In this document: piece by piece, positions 1-6,133 of the stretch | Layout of the letters: every line of letters starts with the position of its first letter | How positions within the stretch are numbered: position 1 is the stretch's first letter | Assembly: GCA_023228125.1 (NCBI GenBank) | Contig: JALOBT010000061.1 | Location: forward strand, 1 to 11,823 | Length of the DNA stretch: 11,823 nucleotides | Direction of reading: 5' to 3' | Source: Candidatus Cloacimonadota bacterium | GTDB taxonomy: Bacteria; Cloacimonadota; Cloacimonadia; Cloacimonadales; Cloacimonadaceae | Program-made: the position numbers and the translations under genes | Notes under the pieces: model-generated | What the model was told of the DNA's origin: nothing | The model's database searches: none | What the model saw: the letters and a program-made list of their open reading frames with translations, nothing else

Positions 1-88
1 CAGCAGGTGGTTTGGAAAGTTCTCCTGTAAGACCTTCCCGAGGAGCCAAATCCTCATGTCCTTGATAGTTACGAAATTGAATTAACAT
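1..88 (-). CDS. 5' end of an unidentified gene running off the left edge
   Basis: On the minus strand an ATG at 88-86 opens a frame that stays open for 29 codons to the window edge (MLIQFRNYQGHEDLAPREGL... then TGELSKPPA). An AGGAG ribosome binding site lies at 100-96, 7 nt before the ATG. This good spacing is the main support. The start codon sits at the top of a hairpin (73-96), so initiation may be structure-dependent. No family is recognised. A second minus-strand frame starting at 57 (MRIWLLGKVL...) is also open to the edge but has a badly spaced ribosome binding site, so it is less likely. With so few codons visible, this could still be chance. Confidence 0.35.
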   Translation of the reverse strand, partial: MLIQFRNYQGHEDLAPREGLTGELSKPPA

Positions 89-96
89 TCAATTTC
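73..96. other. Hairpin over a start codon
   Basis: A perfect inverted repeat has 9-bp arms (gaaattgaa at 73-81, ttcaatttc at 88-96) and a 6-nt loop (82-87). On the minus strand it starts immediately after the AGGAG site (100-96) and holds the ATG at 88-86 at the stem/loop junction. It could act as a translation-control hairpin for the edge gene. The stem is A/T rich, and a chance palindrome cannot be excluded. Confidence 0.5.
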
Positions 97-107
97 TCCT
101 GACACAC

Positions 108-178
108 TGGAGTTCAAGGTGCCTAAGGTAACTAACTATTTACCATAAGCTTAGCTGCACTTTGGACTTCAAGCGGCA
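108..178. repeat. 71-bp direct repeat, copy 1
   Basis: This copy matches 196-266 at 70 of 71 positions (g135 becomes a in the other copy). The two copies start 88 bp apart and are separated by 17 unrelated bases. Each begins with tggagttcaag and ends with tttggacttcaag plus cggca. The interior is an imperfect palindrome: gtgc, ctaag and gtaa on the left face ttac, cttag and gcac on the right. Copy 1 sits just upstream of the putative minus-strand edge gene. No coding frame is supported inside it. Confidence 0.9.
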
Positions 179-195
179 GTGGGAAACCTGAGCCT

Positions 196-266
196 TGGAG
201 TTCAAGGTGCCTAAGATAACTAACTATTTACCATAAGCTTAGCTGCACTTTGGACTTCAAGCGGCA
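196..266. repeat. 71-bp direct repeat, copy 2
   Basis: This is the second copy of the 71-bp unit described at 108-178, differing by one base that weakens the inner gtaa/ttac pairing. Only two copies are present. The near identity points to recent duplication or to ongoing gene conversion. Confidence 0.9.
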
Positions 267-341
267 AAAAGAGCCTTTTTCATCCCCCGGATAAACCAGC
301 ATTCTGGGGTCCTCCTTACTCATTTCAGCCACTTGATCACA

Positions 342-400
342 TCTTTATCTACCCTTAATCAAGCGTTAACTATTAACGCTTGATTAAGGGTAGATGAAGA
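342..400. repeat. Long near-perfect palindrome (28-bp arms, 3-nt loop)
   Basis: The arms 347-369 and 373-395 are perfect 23-bp reverse complements around the loop cta (370-372). Beyond a t/g position (346/396) the pairing continues for 4 bp (342-345 with 397-400). There is no T-run on either side, so it is not a standard intrinsic terminator. It could be a very stable RNA hairpin, a DNA cruciform, a recombination or attachment site, or the folded end of a lost mobile element. None of these can be chosen from the sequence. Confidence 0.9.
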
Positions 401-453
401 CATGATAGACGCCTTGGAAAGAGGGAGAAGGGATCAAATACATATAGGATTTG

Positions 454-639
454 CTATCTAACGACACTATTTAACGACCCAGGAACATTCACTTTAACTT
501 CGATATCTTGGTGCACAAGAGCATCGTAACGCTGGATTTATCCGGCCGTTCCATCAGCTTCAGCTGGTGCGTATCCAAACTTTGTACTGCTCTTGCTGTT
601 TGAAGTCCAAACCGGCAGTATAATTAACCGTAAATGCAT
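454..639 (-). pseudogene. Possible decayed reading frame with one in-frame stop
   Basis: Reading the minus strand from an ATG at 639-637 gives 33 codons to a TAA at 540-538. The same frame then continues for 28 protein-like codons (IQRYDALVHQDIEVKVNVPG then SLNSVVR) to a TAG at 456-454. The composition of the second half looks like ordinary coding sequence. There is no ribosome binding site and no recognised family. It may be the remnant of a gene broken by the repeats around it, or a chance frame. Confidence 0.2.
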
Positions 640-930
640 AGTTTATCAAGCCGGTTTGAACTCCAAAAAGCCGTTAGTTTGGAGTCCAGTGCGCATAAAT
701 ATCTTACACATATACAAGTATTTCAATCTCCGGTGACTTCAGTCAAGGAAGCTGAAGATTCCTTAGAGATAAGTTACACTACTGCAAATGATCTGATCAA
801 TAGCATGGTCGAAATGAATATCTTGGAGGAAATGACTGGTAATTCAAGAAACCTGGTATTTATATTTAGAAGATATGTTGATACTTTCGGAGAGCAAGGG
901 CGAGATATACATTCCCATATCTTGCATTAA
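634..930 (+). pseudogene. Detached C-terminal fragment of the Fic protein
   Basis: This 98-codon frame contains a copy (723-899) of the last part of the downstream Fic gene (2209-2385), in the matching reading frame. The proteins share the stretch from QSPVTSVKEAEDSLEISYTT to YVDTFGEQG, with only M/L and L/R changes. The stretch is the winged-helix domain without its first helix. The upstream 29 codons are unrelated and run through 13-mer repeats (655-690). There is no ribosome binding site before the ATG at 634. After 899 an insertion changes the tail to GRDIHSHILH. It is most simply a remnant of a second fic copy or a segmental duplication. A short DNA-binding protein made from it is possible but unsupported. 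Confidence 0.7.
723..899 (+). repeat. 177-bp direct repeat, upstream copy (fic 3' end)
   Basis: Aligns without gaps to 2209-2385, offset 1486 bp, with four substitutions seen by eye (for example agcatgg versus agcttgg, and acctgg versus accggg). Two of the four change the protein and two are silent. Homologous recombination between the copies would remove 1486 bp carrying the promoter and catalytic domain of fic. Confidence 0.95.
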
Positions 931-1077
931 CGGCATTAACCCGTGATATGGAATTTCATATCACGACTTAGTAGCATCAACCTGAGATATAAAAACCCAT
1001 ATGTTGATTTAAGGGCTTCAAAGTAACATATGGAATTCTATATGTCATTTTAAGTGCTCCAAAACGACATATGGCTT
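900..1077. repeat. Array of short palindromic units after the fic fragment
   Basis: Consecutive hairpin-forming units are built around atat/catatg. They include 901-924 (8-bp pairing, loop acattccc), 942-965 (perfect cgtgatatg/catatcacg, 6-nt loop), 976-1008 (atcaac/gttgat ends), and two related 36-37-bp units at 998-1033 and 1038-1074. The last unit resembles the sequence immediately after the intact fic gene (2407-2444). So the duplicated segment includes the fic downstream flank, and the upstream copy has gained extra palindromic units between 900 and about 1026. Confidence 0.7.
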
Positions 1078-1106
1078 AGGAACTGGCAGCCTCAAAAAGA
1101 AAGATA

Positions 1107-1136
1107 TTGACGGATAATTTGACTTTAAAATAGTAT
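1107..1136 (+). promoter_or_regulatory. Possible promoter of fic
   Basis: TTGACG (1107-1112) and TAGTAT (1131-1136) are separated by 18 bp, giving a fair sigma-70-type match about 100 bp before the fic start. Downstream, the predicted leader holds a bulged hairpin (1182-1205: cctg + atgag with ctcat + cagg, loop attta). A TATAAT-like stretch also overlaps the first ATG (1234-1239) but has no convincing -35 box. Confidence 0.35.
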
Positions 1137-1237
1137 GAAATCATTAATGAAGAGTGATTTGTCTCCACTATCGGGACAAAGCCTGAATGAGATTTACTCA
1201 TCAGGGTGCTGCTTAATAAAACTAAAATAATTATATA

Positions 1238-2398
1238 ATGGAATACGTAATGAAATTAGAAGATTTCGTCTCTGGAGTTTACCGTAGTCAGTATCAATAC
1301 AAGAGTTTCTTGCCCAGCAAAATCAACCTGGAATGGACCTGGGAAGATCCACGGATCAACGTTTTGCTGGAAAAAGCTACACAAGCCTTGGGAGAGTTAA
1401 ACGCCTTTTCCAGAATTGTCCCAAATGTTGAATTGTTTATCAGTATGCACATCCTCAAAGAAGCCAATACTTCCAGTAAGATAGAGGGGACCAATACAGA
1501 GATGGATGATGTTGTCCTCAAAGAGGATGCAGTGCTTCCAGAAAAGAAGGATGACTGGCAGGAAGTGCAGAATTATGTCTTAGCAATGAATGAAGCTATC
1601 AAAGAGCTGCAGAGCTTACCATTGTCCTTGCGTTTGATCAGGCAGGTGCATGCCACTCTGATGAGCAATGTGCGGGGCAGAAGCAAGACTCCGGGAGAGT
1701 TTCGTAAGAGCCAGAATTGGATTGGCGGTTCATCCCTGGCAGATGCAGCCTATATCCCACCTCACATTGATGATATGCAAACTTTACTGGATGATTTTGA
1801 GCTGTTTTTACATGATGAGAGCATATTGGTTCCCCACCTGATTCGCTGTGCCATCGCCCATTACCAATTTGAGACCATACACCCATTTCTGGATGGGAAT
1901 GGACGCATTGGTAGGCTGCTGATAACTCTGTATCTGGTCAGCAACAAAATCCTCTTAAAACCTACTCTGTATCTCTCAGACTTCTTTGAAAAACACCGGG
2001 GACAGTATTATGATGCCCTCACCAGAGTCAGAGAATCAAACGACCTGGGACATTGGATACGATTTTTCCTGCAGGCAGTATTTGATACCTCGGAACAAGG
2101 TAAACAAACCTTCGATAAAATCCTGTCTCTGCATAGAAGCATTGAAAGCGACATGGTCAAACTCGGCAAAAGAGCTGAAAATGCCAGGAAGCTGATGATG
2201 CGCCTCTATCAATCTCCGGTGACTTCAGTCAAGGAAGCTGAAGATTCCTTAGAGATAAGTTACACTACTGCAAATGATCTGATCAATAGCTTGGTCGAAA
2301 TGAATATTTTGGAGGAAATGACTGGTAATTCAAGAAACCGGGTATTTATATTTAGAAGATATGTTGACACTTTCGGAGAGCAAGGCATTAACCCATAA
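1238..2398 (+). CDS. Fic-domain protein adenylyltransferase (AMPylase), SoFic-like architecture
   Basis: Fic enzymes usually transfer AMP from ATP to a hydroxyl side chain of a target protein. The Fic core motif HPFLDGNGRIGR is complete at residues 215-226 (catalytic H215, anion-binding GNG, R226). An inhibitory-helix motif SSKIEG (residues 79-84, matching [ST]xxxE[GN]) lies before it, so activity is probably held back within the same protein (class II type). Residues about 5-110 match the usual Fic_N region. Residues about 310-386 form a winged helix (SVKEAEDSLE, SYTTANDLINSLVEMNI, wing to VFIF). The length of 386 is normal. The listed ATG at 1238 has no ribosome binding site. The ATG at 1250 (MKLEDFVSG) is an equally likely or better start. 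The last 177 bp is duplicated upstream. Targets are unknown. It is convergent with hsp20. Confidence 0.93.
   Translation: MEYVMKLEDFVSGVYRSQYQYKSFLPSKINLEWTWEDPRINVLLEKATQALGELNAFSRIVPNVELFISMHILKEANTSSKIEGTNTEMDDVVLKEDAVLPEKKDDWQEVQNYVLAMNEAIKELQSLPLSLRLIRQVHATLMSNVRGRSKTPGEFRKSQNWIGGSSLADAAYIPPHIDDMQTLLDDFELFLHDESILVPHLIRCAIAHYQFETIHPFLDGNGRIGRLLITLYLVSNKILLKPTLYLSDFFEKHRGQYYDALTRVRESNDLGHWIRFFLQAVFDTSEQGKQTFDKILSLHRSIESDMVKLGKRAENARKLMMRLYQSPVTSVKEAEDSLEISYTTANDLINSLVEMNILEEMTGNSRNRVFIFRRYVDTFGEQGINP
2209..2385 (+). repeat. 177-bp direct repeat, copy within intact fic
   Basis: This is the in-gene partner of the repeat at 723-899 and encodes the winged-helix end of the Fic protein. The similarity resumes after the stop codon: 2407-2444 (ttatatatcatttt ... 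aatatgg) resembles 1038-1074 upstream, showing that the duplicated unit extended beyond the gene. Confidence 0.95.
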
Positions 2399-2472
2399 TA
2401 TAGAATCTTATATATCATTTTGACGCCTCTAAAAAAGAATATGGCCTTCCCAATCCCATCCATTTTAGATAC

Positions 2473-2500
2473 AAAAAAGCCCGTGCATTTCTGCACGGGC
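2473..2500 (-). terminator. Intrinsic terminator of hsp20
   Basis: On the minus strand a perfect 9-bp G/C-rich stem (gcccgtgca/tgcacgggc, 2479-2500) with a 4-nt loop is followed by TTTTTTG (2478 downward). It lies 22 bp after the hsp20 stop. In the plus direction there is no T-run, so it would end fic transcription less well, though the hairpin sits between the two convergent genes. Confidence 0.9.
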
Positions 2501-2522
2501 CATCTATCTCGGTCCCGATGAA

Positions 2523-2960
2523 TCAAGTGATGCTGATCTTTTTCAGCGGAGTCGGTTCCTTCTTGGGAATACTGAGCTTTAGCACTCCATCTTCCATCTT
2601 GGCTATGATCTTAGTCACATCTGCATTTTCAGGCAGAGTCAGACTTCGCCTGTAGCTGCCGCTATAACGTTCACAACGGTAAACCGTGCCTTTTAGCTCT
2701 TCCGTCTTATCAGCGCAGGAAGCCTCAAGCACAAGCTGGTTGTCATGCAATGAGATATTGACGTTTTCCTTTTTAAATCCGGGCAGATTTGCTATGATAC
2801 TGAATTCTTTGTCGTGTTCGGTAATATCCATTGGCATAGCACGGAAGTTATCTTCAGATTGCTCATCTTCAAATGCGTTGTTGAAGAAATCATCAAAAAA
2901 GCTGAGCATGTTATTCATGGGTCGAATTTCGTTCATTCTACGATATGGTACGAGTTTCAT
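2523..2960 (-). CDS. Small heat-shock protein, Hsp20/alpha-crystallin family
   Basis: An ATP-independent cytoplasmic chaperone that binds unfolding proteins and forms oligomers. The 145-residue length is typical. The N-terminal arm (residues 1-40) has the usual aromatic stretch MLSFFDDFFNNAF. The alpha-crystallin domain spans about 41-134 (MDITEHDKEFSIIANLPGFK ... AKMEDGVLKLSIPK), with the family AxxxnGvL signature at 120-127. The C-terminal I-x-I anchor is present as ISI (142-144). GGAGG at 2971-2967 lies 6 nt before the ATG. It is probably a single-gene unit with its own promoter (2994-3021), a CIRCE-like palindrome just upstream and an intrinsic terminator after it. That arrangement fits heat-shock control by an HrcA-type repressor, whose gene is not in this window. 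Confidence 0.97.
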   Translation of the reverse strand: MKLVPYRRMNEIRPMNNMLSFFDDFFNNAFEDEQSEDNFRAMPMDITEHDKEFSIIANLPGFKKENVNISLHDNQLVLEASCADKTEELKGTVYRCERYSGSYRRSLTLPENADVTKIIAKMEDGVLKLSIPKKEPTPLKKISIT

Positions 2961-2993
2961 GGTTAACCTCCATTATTTTTTCGTTCTAAAGAT

Positions 2994-3021
2994 AGTATAA
3001 GCGGTTTGGGGGAAAAGGCAA
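2994..3021 (-). promoter_or_regulatory. Promoter of hsp20
   Basis: On the minus strand, TTGCCT (3021-3016) and TATACT (2999-2994) are separated by 16 bp, a good sigma-70-type match. Transcription would start near 2987, giving a leader of about 27 nt that includes the GGAGG site. Confidence 0.6.
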
Positions 3022-3023
3022 GG

Positions 3024-3062
3024 GAAAACTTAGCAATCTCTACATGAGACTGCTAAGTTTTC
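3024..3062 (-). terminator. Possible terminator of the M6 protease gene (overlaps CIRCE-like site)
   Basis: A hairpin of 12 bp, one mismatch, 4 bp and a 5-nt loop starts 17 bp after the protease stop. The 3' arm ends in GTTTTC and continues into T/C-rich sequence (ccttgcctttt). This is a reasonable intrinsic terminator on the minus strand, though the T-run is interrupted. Confidence 0.5.
3030..3056 (-). promoter_or_regulatory. CIRCE-like operator (HrcA site) upstream of hsp20
   Basis: On the minus strand the sequence reads TTAGCAGTC, 9 bases, GATTGCTAA. The CIRCE consensus is TTAGCACTC-N9-GAGTGCTAA, so 16 of 18 arm positions match with exact 9-bp spacing. It lies upstream of a stress-chaperone gene, as expected for an HrcA target. 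It sits just upstream of the predicted -35 box, whereas CIRCE more often overlaps or follows the start of transcription. The symmetry extends outward (gaaaac/gttttc, 3024-3062), so it may also or instead be the transcription terminator of the protease gene that ends at 3079. Both roles are possible at once. Confidence 0.6.
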
Positions 3063-3078
3063 CTGAATGAATTCTTAG

Positions 3079-5769
3079 CTACTTACTCAGCAGCATCTTG
3101 CGAGTCTGCGAAAAATCCCCTGATTGCATACGGTAGAGATAGATGCCGCTACTCACCGCTGTGCCAGCATCGTCTTTGCCATCCCAGAACAGGCTTAGTT
3201 CAGACTTATTGGGCAGACCGCTGAAGAGTGTGCGCACGATCTGACCCTTGGTATTGTAGATGGTCAGGCTGGTGGGTGCTGTCAGATCTTTGACGCTGAA
3301 AAAGATATTGGTGCTGGGATTGAAGGGATTGGGGTAGTTTTGTTTTAGCTGATTTTGCATCAATGGGCTGAGTTCATCAGAGTTTCCCACCCAATTTCCG
3401 GTGGAAAATCTGCGGGCAGAGGTAAAGCTGCTATTGGCAAAGCTATTTTGCGCAGCTACCCGCCAGTAGTAATTGGTATTTGGCTGCAAAACGGGTGAGA
3501 TGATGCTGGTCTGAGTGATTCCGGCGAGATCCACGATCATAGTGCTAAAAAAGGCATTGGTACCTATTTGCAGCCAGTAGCTTTCGGCCAGGTTGCTCCC
3601 TGTCCAGCTTAGCTCCAGATTCCGGGCTTGATTTGCCGCATAGTTCTGTGGATTTACCAATTGCGGCACTTGCGGTGCTTCCGAGAGCTCACCGGTGGTA
3701 AATTGACAGGTTTCGCTAAAGAGACTGATGCCAACTTCCGCCATGGCAGCCACATGCCAATAGTATGTAGTATGAGGAGAAAGCCCGCTCCCCTGATAAG
3801 ACGCCTGGGGATAATCTATCAGGTTGATCACCTGAGTCTGGAAATCGGGCTGGGTGCTGAGCTGGAAATAATATCCCTCAGCGCCGTTTACCGCTTCCCA
3901 GGAAAAGAGCGGATTGGTGGGCAGATCTTCCTGCATATTTGCAGGGTAAAGTGTTTGTGGCACTGCCATTGAGCTGATGATACTGAAGCTGTTCGCGGAG
4001 GTATCGCTGTGCTGATTGCTGTTCAAAGTGATGCGTACCCTGCAGTTATCAGAATCCAGAGTGGGAACATTCCAGCTATAGCTTCCAGAATTGTGCACAG
4101 TATCCGCAATCAAGCTCCAGGTAGCGCCATCATTGCTGCTGAATTCCAGCTTAACCGTGCCGCTATTGCTTTTGGCGATCCATTCGATCTGCTTGGTGGT
4201 GCCACCAAAGAAGCTTTCACCGCCCCTGGGACTCGCAAGCTGCACATTAGAAATGCGGATCTCAAAGCTGATGGTTTCTCCTGCCAGCCCTACATTGTAC
4301 AGGTATAGTCCCCCGGCCCGGTTATTTCCCGAAAAGCCACTGGGACTGGTATATTCTGAGATCATGGTGCGCCCATTCTGCTGCGAAAAAGCCGCTTGCG
4401 AGAGCATTCCATTGGTGGTGGGATTGAGGCCACCGGGGCGATAGATATAGAGCTCATCCGGCGGGCCATCGGCATTGCCTTCGATAGATGGATCCAGACG
4501 GTATACCAGGAGGCCGCTACCGGGGATATTGCCGTCGTAAATACCATGAGGCTTACGGTATTCCAGCACATAGCTTTCGCCGGAAACCCAGGAGGCAATG
4601 CGATAGATATTGTTCGTAGATGAGCTGGCCACAGGACTCAGCGTATAGGTGCCAGACTGGGTAATCCAGGGAACCTCTGAGACCCACTGACCATAGCGCT
4701 TTTTCATCCATACACTCATGTGTTGGGGTGGATTCGTATTGCCAGACATGAGGTCCCAGCTCCCGATGGGATCGATGGTGGTATTCACATAACGATACAG
4801 ATCCGGTGCGCTGAGTGAATGGAACATCTCGTGAGACAAAACGCTGGCTGCGCTGGAGCTGAGAGAGTTTTCAAGCTGGAAATTGAAATCCCAGACCTGA
4901 GCTCCGTGGATGTAGGCATTTGCGCCATAAAGCACCCAGCGGTGTGGCCAGAGCAATTCCGCCCAGCCTTCCGTGGCACCTCTGATGATGAAACAGACGT
5001 TATCCACATAGCCGTCATTATCGCCATCTACCACCAGTGAGATCGGAATCTGATTTTCCACATAGGCCACGGCATTAGCCAGAAGCGTGTGTTCCCGGTC
5101 CGTGCGCTCCGAATAGTCATCTTCATCATAGCCAATGGGATTGGAAGCAGTTTGTTTGCGGTAGTAATTGCGCGGATGGCTATCCACATAGCTCAAGATT
5201 TGATTATCCACCGGAATGGGATAGAAAGAGGAATCCACCGTCAATTGCCCGTAAGAGGCGGACTGAAAGTAGTTTTTCATGGAATTGGCAGCGGCAGCAT
5301 TGTTATTGAACATATTGTCATAAGGGCCAATCTGTTGCGTGAATTCCGGATCATCGGCAAAGCGGATAAAGATCACCACGTTATTAAAATCTCCGAAATG
5401 AGGCGAGCGGGCATTGCTATAATCCCGCATTGAGGCCATGCGTTCATAACGCTGCTTGATCATTCTCTGTGAAAGGTTCACTCCAGGGCTCAGCGCGCGC
5501 TGTGAAGGCAGATCAAGACCCACTTTGAGCTCGGTGGGAGCTACTTTCTCACCATCCTGAGCGGCATATACATACCAGCCTTGCTCGTCTTGGATTATGC
5601 TGTAAAAGTCTTTATCGTGCAGCCAGTTGTGAAATTCATCTCCACTGGCATAAATGGCAAGAGAGCTGCCATCTGGTTGCTGAACATCCAACGGCAAAAA
5701 GCGATGCGGTGCTGCAAAGAGCCAGAGAGCCAGCAAACTAAACAGCGCGAGGGAGATTGTCTTTTTCAT
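3079..5769 (-). CDS. Secreted M6-type metalloprotease with Ig-like and FN3-like modules and C-terminal sorting domain
   Basis: Predicted exported zinc protease of 896 residues. It has a signal peptide (about 1-20, MKKTISLALFSLLALWLFAA). The M6-like catalytic region spans about 110-500, with the zinc motif HEMFH at 313-317 followed by SLSAPDLY. A Met-turn-like GSWDLMS lies at 336-342 and an acidic DGDNDGYVD loop near 248-256 that probably binds calcium. Then follow an Ig-like module (about 508-598), two fibronectin-III-like modules (about 602-692 and 702-792) and a FlgD-like / type IX-sorting-like tail (811-896, NYPNPFNP to KMLLSK). The Gly common three residues after the zinc motif is Ser320 here. 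The AAGGAT site at 5782-5777 is 7 nt before the ATG and lies inside the preceding HesB-like gene, whose TGA is only 1 nt away. Likely role: extracellular protein degradation. The substrate is unknown. Confidence 0.92.
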   Translation of the reverse strand: MKKTISLALFSLLALWLFAAPHRFLPLDVQQPDGSSLAIYASGDEFHNWLHDKDFYSIIQDEQGWYVYAAQDGEKVAPTELKVGLDLPSQRALSPGVNLSQRMIKQRYERMASMRDYSNARSPHFGDFNNVVIFIRFADDPEFTQQIGPYDNMFNNNAAAANSMKNYFQSASYGQLTVDSSFYPIPVDNQILSYVDSHPRNYYRKQTASNPIGYDEDDYSERTDREHTLLANAVAYVENQIPISLVVDGDNDGYVDNVCFIIRGATEGWAELLWPHRWVLYGANAYIHGAQVWDFNFQLENSLSSSAASVLSHEMFHSLSAPDLYRYVNTTIDPIGSWDLMSGNTNPPQHMSVWMKKRYGQWVSEVPWITQSGTYTLSPVASSSTNNIYRIASWVSGESYVLEYRKPHGIYDGNIPGSGLLVYRLDPSIEGNADGPPDELYIYRPGGLNPTTNGMLSQAAFSQQNGRTMISEYTSPSGFSGNNRAGGLYLYNVGLAGETISFEIRISNVQLASPRGGESFFGGTTKQIEWIAKSNSGTVKLEFSSNDGATWSLIADTVHNSGSYSWNVPTLDSDNCRVRITLNSNQHSDTSANSFSIISSMAVPQTLYPANMQEDLPTNPLFSWEAVNGAEGYYFQLSTQPDFQTQVINLIDYPQASYQGSGLSPHTTYYWHVAAMAEVGISLFSETCQFTTGELSEAPQVPQLVNPQNYAANQARNLELSWTGSNLAESYWLQIGTNAFFSTMIVDLAGITQTSIISPVLQPNTNYYWRVAAQNSFANSSFTSARRFSTGNWVGNSDELSPLMQNQLKQNYPNPFNPSTNIFFSVKDLTAPTSLTIYNTKGQIVRTLFSGLPNKSELSLFWDGKDDAGTAVSSGIYLYRMQSGDFSQTRKMLLSK

Positions 5770-5770
5770 A

Positions 5771-6133
5771 TCATTTATCCTTATTGGCTGCCTCTAAGAC
5801 AGCGTTTGGGCATTTCGCTGAACAACCGCAACGAAAGCTTTGCTTTATAGGCGTGATTTTGAGTCTTCTATTCAAGAAAAACTGTTCCATATCCAGGGAA
5901 AAGCCGGAGAATTCGTCGATGAGTCCTTGGGGAATATAAAGCTGTAAACCAGCAGTTTCCACCATCTGATCATCCTCATGGGCAGCTTCAAAGAAAAGCC
6001 GGAAATTGGCTCCGCTGCAACTGCGTTCGGCCAGGACGATCCTGGGCACACGGGCTCGCACCAAGAAGAAATCCATCTTCTTGTTCAGATAAGCCCTGGC
6101 CTGGTCTGTGATATCTATCTGCATCATGCACAC
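5771..6133 (-). CDS. HesB/IscA-like (A-type iron-sulfur carrier-like) protein
   Basis: A 120-residue protein with the layout of the HesB/IscA/ErpA fold. The first key cysteine is in RSCSGANF (C39) and a CxC pair in FRCGCSAKC (C102, C104), with an extra C108. These match the three-cysteine pattern used by A-type carriers to hold an iron-sulfur cluster, although the segment between them (VETAGLQLYIPQGLIDEF) is divergent from classical IscA. It may belong to the related 'CC/Se motif' group. The listed start is GTG at 6133, with AAGGA 6 nt upstream. ATGs at 6127 and 6124 (with AAGG just before) are real alternatives. The 3' end is joined to the protease gene (TGA, 1 nt, ATG), implying translational coupling. 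No other Fe-S assembly gene is nearby, so the cellular role is unclear. Confidence 0.75.
   Translation of the reverse strand: MCMMQIDITDQARAYLNKKMDFFLVRARVPRIVLAERSCSGANFRLFFEAAHEDDQMVETAGLQLYIPQGLIDEFSGFSLDMEQFFLNRRLKITPIKQSFRCGCSAKCPNAVLEAANKDK

Larger units (their letters stand above)
89..633. other. Repeat-rich non-coding region
   Basis: No intact gene is supported here. The region contains the two 71-bp repeats, the long palindrome at 342-400, and several near-palindromic 13-mers of the form TTTGRASTYCAAA. These 13-mers lie at 161-173, 249-261 and 599-611, and continue at 655-667 and 678-690. A possible decayed reading frame lies on the minus strand between 639 and 454. The A/T-rich, repeat-laden character fits an accessory or rearranged junction more than a promoter region. 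Confidence 0.7.

Noticed and set aside
108..266. CRISPR-like repeat-spacer pattern
   Set aside because: Only two copies, 71-bp repeats with a 17-bp gap, and no cas genes; the lengths do not fit CRISPR.
108..266. Integron attC sites
   Set aside because: The repeats fold imperfectly but lack the RYYYAAC/GTTRRRY core pair and there is no integrase in view.
634..930. Separate antitoxin gene for the Fic protein
   Set aside because: The fragment is a copy of the Fic C-terminal winged helix without an inhibitory-helix motif; the inhibitory motif is already inside the Fic protein.
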